Source: Anaeroplasmataceae bacterium | GTDB taxonomy: Bacteria > Bacillota_I > Bacilli_A > Acholeplasmatales > Anaeroplasmataceae | NCBI GenBank assembly: GCA_020024985.1 | Contig: JAHHSW010000006.1 | Span: forward strand, 1-17,480 | Direction of reading: 5' to 3' | DNA: 17,480 nt | In this document: positions 1 to 8,510 of the stretch, piece by piece | Numbering within the stretch: position 1 is the stretch's first letter | Layout of the letters: the number at the start of each line of letters is the position of its first letter | The notes under the pieces: generated by a model | Seen by the model: only the letters and a program-made list of their open reading frames with translations | Database searches by the model: none | What the model was told of the DNA's origin: nothing | Position numbers and translations under genes: made by a program

Positions 1-7
1 TTAATTA

Positions 8-22
8 GGCTGGGAGTTTTTT
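8..22 (+). terminator. Possible right half of a plus-strand terminator at the window edge
   Basis: A GC-rich run (GGCTGGGAG, 8-16) is followed directly by six T residues (17-22), which looks like the 3' arm and U-tract of an intrinsic terminator. The matching left arm would lie outside the window, so this cannot be verified. If real, it would end a plus-strand gene converging on the rlmD unit. Confidence 0.25.
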
Positions 23-67
23 ATGCTGTTACACGCTATAATATTTAACGCTTACTTTTAATGTGAC

Positions 68-100
68 AAAAAAGCTAGAATGCATTAGACACTCTAGCTT
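68..100 (-). terminator. Intrinsic terminator of the cdsA-dxr-rseP-rlmD unit
   Basis: On the minus strand an 11-bp stem (arms at 90-100 and 72-82, with one G-U pair) closes a 7-nt loop and is followed by a run of T residues (68-71 plus the two paired T residues before it). It starts 13 nt after the TAA stop of the rlmD-like gene, as expected for an operon-ending terminator. Confidence 0.85.
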
Positions 101-113
101 CTAATTTATTAAA

Positions 114-1469
114 TTACTTCTTTAAGGTAAGTACTGTAACACTTTCTACTAATGGTGTTTGTGGGAACATATCCACAGGCTGAATAGAGTTAACCTTATA
201 CTTTTGGCTTAAAACCTCAAGGTTTTTAGCTAAAGTAGCTGGATTACAAGATACATAAATAATCTTTTTAACCTCAGCCTCTAATAAAGCCTCGATAAAG
301 CTATCACCAAGACCAGTTCTAGGTGGGTCAGCTACTACTATATCAAATACCTCTCCATCCTTTATCATCTTTGGTAGAAGCTCTGCTGCATCACCCTGAT
401 AGAATTTAGCATTATCAATCTTATTGATTTTAGCATTTACCTTAGCTGCTTCAATTGAATCCTTGTTATATTCAATACCAACAACTTCCTTAGCGTTATG
501 AGCTAAATATAAGCCAATAGAACCAACTCCACAATAAGCATCAAGAACTCTTTCCTTGAATGAAAGCTTACATGCCTTTAATACCACATCATACATATTC
601 TTAGCCTGCTTAGTATTAAGCTGGAAGAAGGTTGTCGGATAAATTTGATATTTAATTTTTCCAAGTGTTTCAATAATATATTTTTCTCCAGCCAAATGAT
701 TAGTCTCTGGGCCAAAGATTACACCCTGCTTAAGTGAGGTATTAAAGTTTTCATATACACCCTTAACTCCAGGTATTTCCATTACCTTAGCTGCTAGCTC
801 CTTAAGCTTTGGAGTTTTATCCTTACAAATGAAGCATACTAAAGCCTCACCCTTTTGGTTTACTCTAACAACTAAATGCTTTAAAACACCTCTATCAAAC
901 TTATATAAATAGGTAGAAATACCCATTTCATCAATTAGCTTAAGAATTTGATTATTGATTTCATTAATTAGCTTATTTTGAACAAGACAAGAATCTACTG
1001 GAACTAGCATATTGCTCTTAGGCTTCATCATACAAACCTTAGTTCCATCCTCCTTATTGCTCTTTAAAGGAAGCTGGCTTTTATTTCTATAGCCAAAGAT
1101 ATCTTCTGATGGAAGAGTCTTTTTAATCTCAAATGATCTTGTATCTAGCCTAGTATATCTATTTAAGGCCTCAATTAAGATATTTCTTTTATAATCTAGC
1201 ATAGCCTCATAGCTTACATGCATACAGCTACAGCCACCGCATTCTCCTTGATATGGGCACTCTGGTGTCTTTCTATCCTTAGAGGCTCTTTTAAGCTCTA
1301 TAGACTTAGCAAAGGCCATCTTACCCTCTAGTCTAGTTATTTGAACCATATGCCCCTCATTAGGAAGAGCACCATCAACAAAGATTGCTAGCTTATTATA
1401 AAAGCCAATACCCTCTCCATTAATACCCATTCTTTTTATATCTAGAATAAATTCATCATTTTCCCTCAT
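114..1469 (-). CDS. rlmD: 23S rRNA (uracil-C5)-methyltransferase, TrmA/RlmD family
   Basis: This SAM-dependent enzyme should make 5-methyluridine in 23S rRNA. From the ATG used here (451 aa), an N-terminal TRAM-like RNA-binding segment covers about residues 5-60. Four cysteines that would bind a 4Fe-4S cluster follow: C71-x5-C77-x2-C80 and C161. The methyltransferase fold carries FFQLN, the SAM loop DAYCGVGSIG, DPPRTGL, and the catalytic-cysteine motif VSCNPATLAKNL. Length is normal for the family. A TTG one codon earlier (1472) could also start it, but the ATG at 1469 sits 9 nt after a clear GGAGG. It follows rseP after a short gap and is last in the unit. The exact target base (U1939, U747 or both, as in B. 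subtilis RlmCD) cannot be told from sequence. Its Fe-S cluster is a possible client of the SUF system in this window. Confidence 0.9.
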   Translation of the reverse strand: MRENDEFILDIKRMGINGEGIGFYNKLAIFVDGALPNEGHMVQITRLEGKMAFAKSIELKRASKDRKTPECPYQGECGGCSCMHVSYEAMLDYKRNILIEALNRYTRLDTRSFEIKKTLPSEDIFGYRNKSQLPLKSNKEDGTKVCMMKPKSNMLVPVDSCLVQNKLINEINNQILKLIDEMGISTYLYKFDRGVLKHLVVRVNQKGEALVCFICKDKTPKLKELAAKVMEIPGVKGVYENFNTSLKQGVIFGPETNHLAGEKYIIETLGKIKYQIYPTTFFQLNTKQAKNMYDVVLKACKLSFKERVLDAYCGVGSIGLYLAHNAKEVVGIEYNKDSIEAAKVNAKINKIDNAKFYQGDAAELLPKMIKDGEVFDIVVADPPRTGLGDSFIEALLEAEVKKIIYVSCNPATLAKNLEVLSQKYKVNSIQPVDMFPQTPLVESVTVLTLKK

Positions 1470-1487
1470 CAATTTATTCCTCCCTCA

Positions 1488-3140
1488 TTAAAATAATCTT
1501 AATATATCATTAAATGTTACATACAAGAAGAAAATCATTAACAATATAAAGAATACATTATTAAGTGTAGCCTCGACCTTTTTACTAGGCTTTCTTCTAG
1601 TTATTAGCTCATAAAGTAAGAACATTAATCTACCACCATCAAGAGCTGGGATAGGAAGTAAATTCATAACACCAATATTTACTGATAATAAAGCTGTAAA
1701 GGCTAATAGTGGTATAAAGCCAGCCATAATATATTGCTGAACCATACCAAAGATACCAACAAAGCTTGACATATCCTTAACACCAACCTGGCGAACATCA
1801 CTTGGAGCAATCAATAGCTTAAGAGTTCTAAATATTAAAGTAAAATCACTCCAAAACATCTTAAATGATTGTCCTAATGAACCAAAGAAATCAAAGTGAT
1901 ATACTGGAGAAACTCCAAGCTTTTGCTGAATTTTCTCTATTCTTTGGTTCTCTAATACCTCATTAGTATAAGGCTCAATTGTTTTACAATCATTAAGCTC
2001 TACTAGCTTATAGGTATTATCATCCTTTAATGAATAATATTCAAATTTAACATCTGCAATATTTAGTTCTCTAAACATTCCAGCAAGCTGACCCCAAGCT
2101 TCAATAGCAACAGGATCATTATTACCAATTTTTACCTTAGTAATAATATCACCATACTTAAGGTCACCCTCTTTATCCTTATATCTAACTGCTAAATTAC
2201 CAAGCTCTAGGCCCTTAACCCCAGTAAAGCCTGGAACCTCAATAGGAAGCATATTCTTAGCCTGAATATTAGAAATACCAATTGAAGCTATATAGGTAAT
2301 AGCCTCCATAGAAACCTCTTTAATTTCTCCATTTCTATCAATGGTTAAATTAATAGTAGTTTGATTATCATTATAAAGCTTACTTAGCTCCTTAGAAAAC
2401 TCCTCCCAGGTATTTGTAGGAGCCCCATTTACATGAGTAATCCTATCATTAACCTCTAATATTCCATCACTAGGGAAATGAGCTTGAATAGAGCCTACCT
2501 GATTAGATTCTAAATTAGGTACTCCTGTAGCCATAGCAACGATTATATAAATAAACATAGCTAGGATAAGATTCATAACTGGTCCAGCGACAATTGTTAA
2601 AAATCTATTCCATAGAGACTTTGAATCAAAGGTTCTATCATAAGGAGTTATTTGTAGCCTCTTATTCTTCTCAAACACATAGAAGGCATCTCTTTTAACT
2701 GTATAGTAATGGCTTTGGAAGCCATCATTTATAGTAATAAATAAAGGATCATCACCTAAACCCTTTAAATCTAAGGACTCTACCTCTCCACGTAAAAAGC
2801 AATCTCTATTGTCATCAAGAATAATTTCAGTAATTACATCATCCTCAACATTTACACCAATAGTCGCACCAGGCTTAATCATATCGTCAGCTACGTCCTC
2901 ACCAGCCATAGATACAAAGCCCCCAATAGGAATTGCACGAATACAGAAGGCAGTTTCTCCAAATTGCTTTTTATAGATTACAGGTCCCATACCAATAGAG
3001 AACTCATGACATAGAATACCTGCTCTTTTAGCAAAGAAGAAATGTCCTCCCTCATGAATTATAATAATTGCGCCTAAAATTAAAATAAAGGCAACAATAG
3101 ATAATAGCACTAGGCCGAATTGGGCCATTGATAAAATCAT
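1488..3140 (-). CDS. rseP: RseP/RasP site-2 zinc metalloprotease
   Basis: This intramembrane protease (M50 family) cuts anti-sigma factors and remnant signal peptides inside the membrane. Counting from the ATG at 3140 (550 aa), the first membrane helix carries the zinc motif H29-E-G-G-H33. The C-terminal metal motif is NLLPIPALDGGR near residue 500 (D501). About four hydrophobic segments are visible. Between them are a Bacillus-like insert after MAGED and two PDZ-like regions (about 210-280 and 305-385). At 550 residues it is longer than B. subtilis RasP (about 420), and the excess lies in the PDZ region. An upstream TTG at 3155 would add five residues, but that TTG overlaps the GGAG ribosome site that serves the ATG 9 nt later. 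The ATG lies 5 nt after the dxr stop, so translation is probably coupled. The dxr-rseP adjacency is classical in Bacillota. Confidence 0.93.
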   Translation of the reverse strand: MILSMAQFGLVLLSIVAFILILGAIIIIHEGGHFFFAKRAGILCHEFSIGMGPVIYKKQFGETAFCIRAIPIGGFVSMAGEDVADDMIKPGATIGVNVEDDVITEIILDDNRDCFLRGEVESLDLKGLGDDPLFITINDGFQSHYYTVKRDAFYVFEKNKRLQITPYDRTFDSKSLWNRFLTIVAGPVMNLILAMFIYIIVAMATGVPNLESNQVGSIQAHFPSDGILEVNDRITHVNGAPTNTWEEFSKELSKLYNDNQTTINLTIDRNGEIKEVSMEAITYIASIGISNIQAKNMLPIEVPGFTGVKGLELGNLAVRYKDKEGDLKYGDIITKVKIGNNDPVAIEAWGQLAGMFRELNIADVKFEYYSLKDDNTYKLVELNDCKTIEPYTNEVLENQRIEKIQQKLGVSPVYHFDFFGSLGQSFKMFWSDFTLIFRTLKLLIAPSDVRQVGVKDMSSFVGIFGMVQQYIMAGFIPLLAFTALLSVNIGVMNLLPIPALDGGRLMFLLYELITRRKPSKKVEATLNNVFFILLMIFFLYVTFNDILRLF

Positions 3141-3145
3141 AAATC

Positions 3146-4279
3146 TCAACTCCAAGTTTGTTTAATTTTTTCGATAATTTCAGTACTTAGCTTACAAACA
3201 TTTTCTATTGTATATTCATAATTACTATAGATTGGATTATCAATTTCATTTATAATAATTTTCTCTATATCTAAGAATTTAATCTTATCATTTAAAAATA
3301 GGCTAACCGCAGCCTCATTAGCCGCATTTAAGGCAGCTAAATAGCATCCACCCTTTTGGGCTGCAATATATGCATACCTAAGGCAAGGGAATCTCTCCTG
3401 GCTAAGCTCCTTAAACTCAAGCTTTAACCCTAATAAATTAAGTCCCTTACTATTAAAGGCTGAATGATGTGGATATCTTAAGGCATAAGCAATTGGAGTA
3501 TGCATATCTGCAGAGCCAATTTGAGCCTTTATTGATCCATCATTAAATTCAACCATTGAATGAACTATGCTACCAGGATGAAGAATAGTATCGATTCTAT
3601 CATAATCAATATCAAATAAATAATGAGCCTCAATAACCTCAAAGCCCTTATTCATCATTGTAGCACTATCAATGGTAATCTTACTGCCCATGCTCCAGTT
3701 TGGATGCTTTAAGGCATCCTCCTTAGTAACATTAGTAAGCTCATCACGACTTTTATCTCTAAATGAGCCACCGCTAGCAGTAATAATTAATCTTTTAATA
3801 TCCTCATGCTTCTCACCCTGAAGGCACTGCCAAATTGCAGAGTGCTCTGAATCAATAGGATATAATTTAGTATTATATTCCTTAATTAAAGCCTTAATTA
3901 AATCTCCCGCTACAACTAAGGTTTCCTTATTAGCAAGAGCTATTTCCTTATGAGCCTTAATAGCCTCTACAGTTGGTAAAAGGCCAGAAATTCCCACTAG
4001 GGCATTAACAAAGGTTTCATTTTCATATTTATGATATGAGGCAATTTTTAAAAGCCCCTCATCTCCATAATAGGTAATTGGATTATAGCTTAATTGAAGC
4101 TCACCCTCTCTTAAGCAAATAACCTCTGGCTTAAACTCCTCTATAAGCTCCTTTGCAAGCTTAAGGTTTCTACCTACAGCCATACCGACTACCCTAAATT
4201 CATCAGGAAATTGTCTTACTATATCTAATGTTTGTGTTCCAATAGAGCCAAGGGCTCCGACAATGTATAAGTTTTTCAT
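3146..4279 (-). CDS. dxr: 1-deoxy-D-xylulose 5-phosphate reductoisomerase
   Basis: This is the second enzyme of the MEP isoprenoid pathway. It converts DXP to 2-C-methyl-D-erythritol 4-phosphate with NADPH in the cytoplasm. The N-terminal Rossmann loop is G8-A-L-G11-S-I-G14, a slight variant of the usual GSTGSIG. Other family blocks are ALANKETLVVAG (114-125), the metal-binding IDSEHSAIW (D143, E145), ITASGGSFRD, KHPNWSMGSKITIDSATMMNKG (191-212) with E214, and the C-terminal LNAANEAAV. The 377-residue length is normal. Its ATG is only 4 nt beyond the cdsA TAA stop and no convincing Shine-Dalgarno precedes it, so it is probably translated by reinitiation after cdsA. It ends in TGA. The product feeds the polyprenyl pathway, although uppS, usually a neighbour, is not here. 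Confidence 0.96.
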   Translation of the reverse strand: MKNLYIVGALGSIGTQTLDIVRQFPDEFRVVGMAVGRNLKLAKELIEEFKPEVICLREGELQLSYNPITYYGDEGLLKIASYHKYENETFVNALVGISGLLPTVEAIKAHKEIALANKETLVVAGDLIKALIKEYNTKLYPIDSEHSAIWQCLQGEKHEDIKRLIITASGGSFRDKSRDELTNVTKEDALKHPNWSMGSKITIDSATMMNKGFEVIEAHYLFDIDYDRIDTILHPGSIVHSMVEFNDGSIKAQIGSADMHTPIAYALRYPHHSAFNSKGLNLLGLKLEFKELSQERFPCLRYAYIAAQKGGCYLAALNAANEAAVSLFLNDKIKFLDIEKIIINEIDNPIYSNYEYTIENVCKLSTEIIEKIKQTWS

Positions 4280-4283
4280 AATT

Positions 4284-5222
4284 TTAGCAAGGGAATAGAC
4301 CAGATTCTATTATTATAAATAATAAGAATATTGCAGATGCAAAGAATGTAGAATCAAATCTATCTAGTACACCTCCATGTCCTGGGAATATATTTGAATA
4401 ATCCTTAATACCATATGCTCTCTTTAGCTTTGAGGCAATTAAATCTCCAACCTGTCCACAAACAGATAGGGCTAAGGAAAGTACTAGTAAAAAGATAATT
4501 TTTCCTGAATTAGTAAAAACTCCATAGTCAAAGATTCCATGGAAAAATTCAATTTCTAAGCCATCATGAAAGTAGCTTGAATACTTAGGATAATAATATA
4601 AGAATAAAAATCCTACTACTACCGCTACTAGGGTTCCACCAATAGCACCCTCCCAGGTTTTCTTAGGAGAGATATGAGGAGCCATCTTGTGCTTACCTAG
4701 GGTCATACCAAAGACAAGAGCAAAAATATCTGTAATCATGGCCATTAATAGTACATAAACCATTAATCTAACACCATAAAATCTTAAGACAGTAAGAGCA
4801 CCTGCTCCAACTCCAACATAGATAATAGATGTATATAGCTTACCAATGTCCTTAACATCAAAGTCCTTAACAAAAACCATAGCTGACATAAGTATAATAA
4901 ATATACTAATTAAAGCTGTAGCTGGGTTTAAAACCTCACTTAGATGAATCCTATCTAATAGCATTATAATCAAGGTATCAGGGGCTGCTTCCTTAAAGCG
5001 ATTTAAAATTGCAGCATATAAAACAAGCGTTAATAAAACTGCTAAAATCTTAATTGGAATAGCTACCCTCTTCTCTTTATCATACATATTTAATAGCTCT
5101 ACTGCACCAATTATCGTAAATATAACCAATAGTACCTGGAACACCTCATACAATGAAGGCATAATTGAGGCAGGCAGTAAAATAAATGCGAGAATTAATC
5201 CAGTAATAATTCTTTTCTTCAT
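4284..5222 (-). CDS. cdsA: Phosphatidate cytidylyltransferase (CDP-diglyceride synthase)
   Basis: This membrane enzyme makes CDP-diacylglycerol from phosphatidate and CTP, the precursor of phosphatidylglycerol and cardiolipin. The protein (312 aa) has about eight hydrophobic segments. It carries a conserved SPKKTWEGAIGG stretch (185-196). The full CDP-DAG synthase signature lies at residues 264-290, beginning SKLKR, with a central KD and ending in PGHGGVLDRFD. It is longer than the roughly 270-residue B. subtilis protein, with extra hydrophobic sequence in the N-terminal half. The ATG is preceded by GAGG at 7 nt. It is the first gene of its unit, downstream of a promoter at 5278-5306. Confidence 0.95.
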   Translation of the reverse strand: MKKRIITGLILAFILLPASIMPSLYEVFQVLLVIFTIIGAVELLNMYDKEKRVAIPIKILAVLLTLVLYAAILNRFKEAAPDTLIIMLLDRIHLSEVLNPATALISIFIILMSAMVFVKDFDVKDIGKLYTSIIYVGVGAGALTVLRFYGVRLMVYVLLMAMITDIFALVFGMTLGKHKMAPHISPKKTWEGAIGGTLVAVVVGFLFLYYYPKYSSYFHDGLEIEFFHGIFDYGVFTNSGKIIFLLVLSLALSVCGQVGDLIASKLKRAYGIKDYSNIFPGHGGVLDRFDSTFFASAIFLLFIIIESGLFPC

Positions 5223-5240
5223 AACATTACCTCACAAACG

Positions 5241-5255
5241 TGATTTTTAAAATCA
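5241..5255. repeat. Short palindrome in the cdsA leader
   Basis: A 15-nt palindrome (TGATTTT, one central base, AAAATCA) lies between the predicted transcription start of the cdsA unit and its ribosome site. It could be an operator or a chance event in AT-rich DNA. It does not resemble the FapR operator as I remember it. Confidence 0.3.
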
Positions 5256-5277
5256 ATTATATAAATATACAGTCTAT

Positions 5278-5306
5278 ATTATATCATTTATATTCTAAAG
5301 TACCAA
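5278..5306 (-). promoter_or_regulatory. Sigma-A-type promoter for cdsA-dxr-rseP-rlmD
   Basis: On the minus strand TTGGTA (5306-5301) and a perfect TATAAT (5283-5278) are separated by exactly 17 nt. Transcription would start near 5271, giving a leader of roughly 50 nt before cdsA. It lies just downstream of the frr terminator, so the unit is probably transcribed independently. Confidence 0.75.
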
Positions 5307-5324
5307 ATAAAAAAATTTAATTTG

Positions 5325-5350
5325 AAAAAAAGGCCAGCTTAAAGCCAGCC
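5325..5350 (-). terminator. Intrinsic terminator after frr
   Basis: On the minus strand GGCTGGC (5350-5344) pairs with GCTGGCC (5338-5332) through seven pairs, two of them G-U, around a 5-nt loop. Seven T residues follow (5331-5325). On the plus strand the G-U pairs become A-C mismatches, so it works only in the minus direction. It starts 20 nt after the frr stop. Confidence 0.85.
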
Positions 5351-5370
5351 CCTATCTTAAATTTTATGGA

Positions 5371-5922
5371 TTAGATAGACATTAAGTCCTTGTTCTTTTC
5401 CTCAGTAATTTGTTCAATCTTTTCGATTTTCTTATCTGTTAGCTTTTGAACATCCTCAAGTGAGCCCTTTTCATCATCCTCTGGTAAATCAAGCTTCTTA
5501 ATTTCATCGTTAAGCTCTCTACGAACATTACGTACATGAACCTTAGCCTGTTCCTCCATCTTAGAAACCTGCTTAACAAGCTCTCTACGTCTTTCCTCTG
5601 TCATCTTAGGTAAAATTAAACGAATACCAGAACCATCATTTTGTGGAGTTAATCCTAGAGGTGATGCAAAAATTGCATGCTCAATATCCTTTAATGATGA
5701 CTTGTCGAAAGGCTTAATATAAAGCTGATTAGCCTCTGGAACAGAAATAGATGAAATTTGCTTAACTGGTGTTGGAACACCGTAGTAATCGATTTGGATA
5801 GTGTCTAATAGGCTTGCGCTTGCTCTACCAGTACGTACTGTAGAAAGCTCATGCTGATAAGAAGCAATAGCCTTATCCATTCTTTCTTCGCCCTCTAATA
5901 GGACCATTTCTAATTCTTCCAT
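5371..5922 (-). CDS. frr: Ribosome recycling factor
   Basis: RRF splits post-termination ribosomes together with EF-G. The 183-residue length matches the family (about 185). Visible family features are the N-terminal helix with STVRTGRASASLLD, the beta domain IDYYGVPTPVKQISSISV, the PFDKSSLKDIE region, and a long charged C-terminal helix with MTEERRRELVKQVSKMEEQAK and VRNVRRE. The ATG is preceded by AAAGGAG at about 6 nt. The ribosome site overlaps the end of pyrH, 14 nt away. It is the last gene of the rpsB unit. In most Bacillota uppS follows; here a terminator follows instead. Confidence 0.97.
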   Translation of the reverse strand: MEELEMVLLEGEERMDKAIASYQHELSTVRTGRASASLLDTIQIDYYGVPTPVKQISSISVPEANQLYIKPFDKSSLKDIEHAIFASPLGLTPQNDGSGIRLILPKMTEERRRELVKQVSKMEEQAKVHVRNVRRELNDEIKKLDLPEDDEKGSLEDVQKLTDKKIEKIEQITEEKNKDLMSI

Positions 5923-5936
5923 ACTCTTCTCCTTTA

Positions 5937-6665
<729 letters not shown>

Positions 6666-6667
6666 TT

Positions 6668-6702
6668 AAAAAAATGGGGGAATATAAGCAAAATATTCCC
6701 CC
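6668..6702 (-). terminator. Strong intrinsic terminator/attenuator between tsf and pyrH
   Basis: On the minus strand a perfect 10-bp stem (GGGGGAATAT at 6676-6685 as read on plus, with its complement at 6693-6702) encloses a 7-nt loop. One A and seven T residues (6674-6668) follow. It lies 6 nt after the tsf stop and about 20 nt before the pyrH start. It should reduce pyrH-frr transcription relative to rpsB-tsf. Confidence 0.9.
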
Positions 6703-6708
6703 TATAAA

Positions 6709-7617
6709 TTATTTATTAAAAGCGGCAGTTTGTGCAGCAACCTCTGCTGCGAAATCTTGCTCTTGCTTCTCGATTCCCTCGCCTACCTCTAGACGAACGA
6801 ATGATACAACTGAGCACTTAGCGCTATTAACATACTCAAGAACTGTTTGATCAGGATTCTTAACGAATGCTTGAGATAATAAGCATACTTCCTTAAGATT
6901 CTTCTCTAATCTACCTGGTACGATTCTTTCTTCAATAATCTTCTCAGGCTTTGGTTTAGCAGCTTGAGCGTTCTCATTTAAAGCTGTATGAAGAATGATT
7001 TCTCTTTCCTTCTCGATAGCCTCAGCAGGAATATCTTCCTTAGAAACATACTTAGGGTTTAATGCTGCAATATGCATAGCAATGTCCTTAGCAACAGTCT
7101 CGTCCTTACCATTAAGGATTGCAACTGTAACAATACGACCACCCATATGCTTATAAGCACCGAACTCTTGGTCATCATTCTTATTTAATACTGTTACACG
7201 ACGTAAAGAAATCTTCTCGCCGATAACACCAGATGCCTCAAGGATGAATGTAGCAAGATTCTTGCCATCAGTAACAACCTTTAAAGCCTCTTCAGTATTA
7301 GTGCAGTCAGAGTTAAGAATAATAGCTCCAACCTTCTCTAATAAATCAATGAACTTAGCATTTTGAGCAACGAAGTCTGTTTGAGAGTTTAACTCAAATA
7401 AAACACACTTGTTACCATTGATTGCGTATGCGCAAAGACCCTCAGCAGCTACAGCGCCTTCCTTCTTTACAGCCTTAGCAATACCCTTCTCACGTAACCA
7501 TGTTACTGCAGCTTCCATATCGCCGTCAGTAGCAGTTAAAGCCTTCTTGCAGTCTAACATACCTGCAGCAGTCTTCTCACGTAACTCCTTAACCATTGAT
7601 GCAGTAATATTTGCCAT
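6709..7617 (-). CDS. tsf: Elongation factor Ts
   Basis: EF-Ts is the guanine nucleotide exchange factor of EF-Tu. The N-terminal UBA-like domain carries signature 1, LREKTAAGMLDCKKAL (12-27). The core contains signature 2 around ELNSQTDFVAQN (75-86), the residues that contact EF-Tu. Later blocks include MHIAALNPKYV and an EKIIEERIVPGRLEK-like stretch. At 302 residues it is close to the B. subtilis protein. The ATG is preceded by GGAGG at 8 nt. It follows rpsB in the universally common rpsB-tsf pair. Arginine is often encoded by CGT here, unlike the AGA-rich genes nearby, which suggests high expression. Confidence 0.97.
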   Translation of the reverse strand: MANITASMVKELREKTAAGMLDCKKALTATDGDMEAAVTWLREKGIAKAVKKEGAVAAEGLCAYAINGNKCVLFELNSQTDFVAQNAKFIDLLEKVGAIILNSDCTNTEEALKVVTDGKNLATFILEASGVIGEKISLRRVTVLNKNDDQEFGAYKHMGGRIVTVAILNGKDETVAKDIAMHIAALNPKYVSKEDIPAEAIEKEREIILHTALNENAQAAKPKPEKIIEERIVPGRLEKNLKEVCLLSQAFVKNPDQTVLEYVNSAKCSVVSFVRLEVGEGIEKQEQDFAAEVAAQTAAFNK

Positions 7618-7646
7618 TTTATTTTCCTCCAGTTAAAATTTTATAA

Positions 7647-8510
7647 TTACTCAGCCTTTGGAGCTTCAGCTGGCTTAGAATCCTTTTCAGCTCTTGGCTT
7701 TCTGTTATAAGGCTTCTTAGCTGGCTTCTTGTCACCACGGTAACCTTCTCTTGCTGGCTTTTCCTTTGAAATTTCCTCAGTCATGTTTACTTCTTCTTTA
7801 GAGTCGTCGAACTTCTCAACAACACCTCCGTTAGCCTCGATTACAGCGTTACCCATAACCCATGTAACTAGCTTAACAGCACGAATAGCATCATCGTTTG
7901 CTGGGATAACGTAATCAACGTCATCTGGATCACAGTTAGTATCTACGATACCGAATACTGGGATGTTTAGCTTACGAGCCTCAAGGATAGCATTGTGCTC
8001 CTTACGAGGGTCAACGATGAATAATGCATCAGGGATCTTCTTCATTTCCTTGATACCGCCTAGGAACTTCTCTAGCTTCTCACGCTCAGCGATAAGCTTG
8101 ATTACTTCCTTCTTTGGAAGCTTAGCGAAATCGCCATCCTCTTCCATCTTATATAAATCTTGAAGCTTCTTAATTCTCTTTCTGATTGTCTTGAAGTTAG
8201 TTAAAGTACCACCTAACCATCTTTGGTTAACGTAGAATTGGTCGCAACGAATTGCTTCCTCCTTAACAGCCTCTTGAGCTTGCTTCTTAGTACCTACGAA
8301 TAATACTCTACCACCGTTCTTAACGATCTCTGATAAAGCAGCGTAAGCTTGCTCGATTTGATTTGCAGTCTTCTGTAAATCGATAATATAGATTCCATTT
8401 CTAGCAGTAAAGATATACTTGCCCATCTTTGGATTCCATCTGCGAGTAGCATGTCCGAAATGAACACCTGACTCTAATAGTTGCTTCATTGAAACTACTG
8501 ATTCTGACAT
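7647..8510 (-). CDS. rpsB: 30S ribosomal protein S2 with a charged C-terminal tail
   Basis: S2 is a small-subunit protein. The core is typical: [19 protein letters not shown] near the start, [38 protein letters not shown], and [19 protein letters not shown]. The protein is 287 residues against about 246 in B. subtilis. The extra length is a low-complexity C-terminal tail (about residue 235 to the end) rich in Lys, Glu, Pro, Ala and Arg. The ATG is preceded by AAAAAGGAG at 9 nt. It is the first gene of its unit, behind a leader of about 110 nt that may be autoregulatory. Codon use is of the highly expressed type (CGT for Arg). Confidence 0.97.
   Translation of the reverse strand: MSESVVSMKQLLESGVHFGHATRRWNPKMGKYIFTARNGIYIIDLQKTANQIEQAYAALSEIVKNGGRVLFVGTKKQAQEAVKEEAIRCDQFYVNQRWLGGTLTNFKTIRKRIKKLQDLYKMEEDGDFAKLPKKEVIKLIAEREKLEKFLGGIKEMKKIPDALFIVDPRKEHNAILEARKLNIPVFGIVDTNCDPDDVDYVIPANDDAIRAVKLVTWVMGNAVIEANGGVVEKFDDSKEEVNMTEEISKEKPAREGYRGDKKPAKKPYNRKPRAEKDSKPAEAPKAE

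Noticed and set aside
37..42. A perfect TATAAT on the plus strand near the left edge
   Set aside because: No -35-like hexamer is found at 16-18 nt, and reading rightward it would run straight into the rlmD terminator and antisense to the gene.
3141..3155. TTG at 3155 as the start of rseP
   Set aside because: It overlaps the GGAG ribosome site that is correctly spaced for the ATG at 3140, and it would overlap dxr needlessly.
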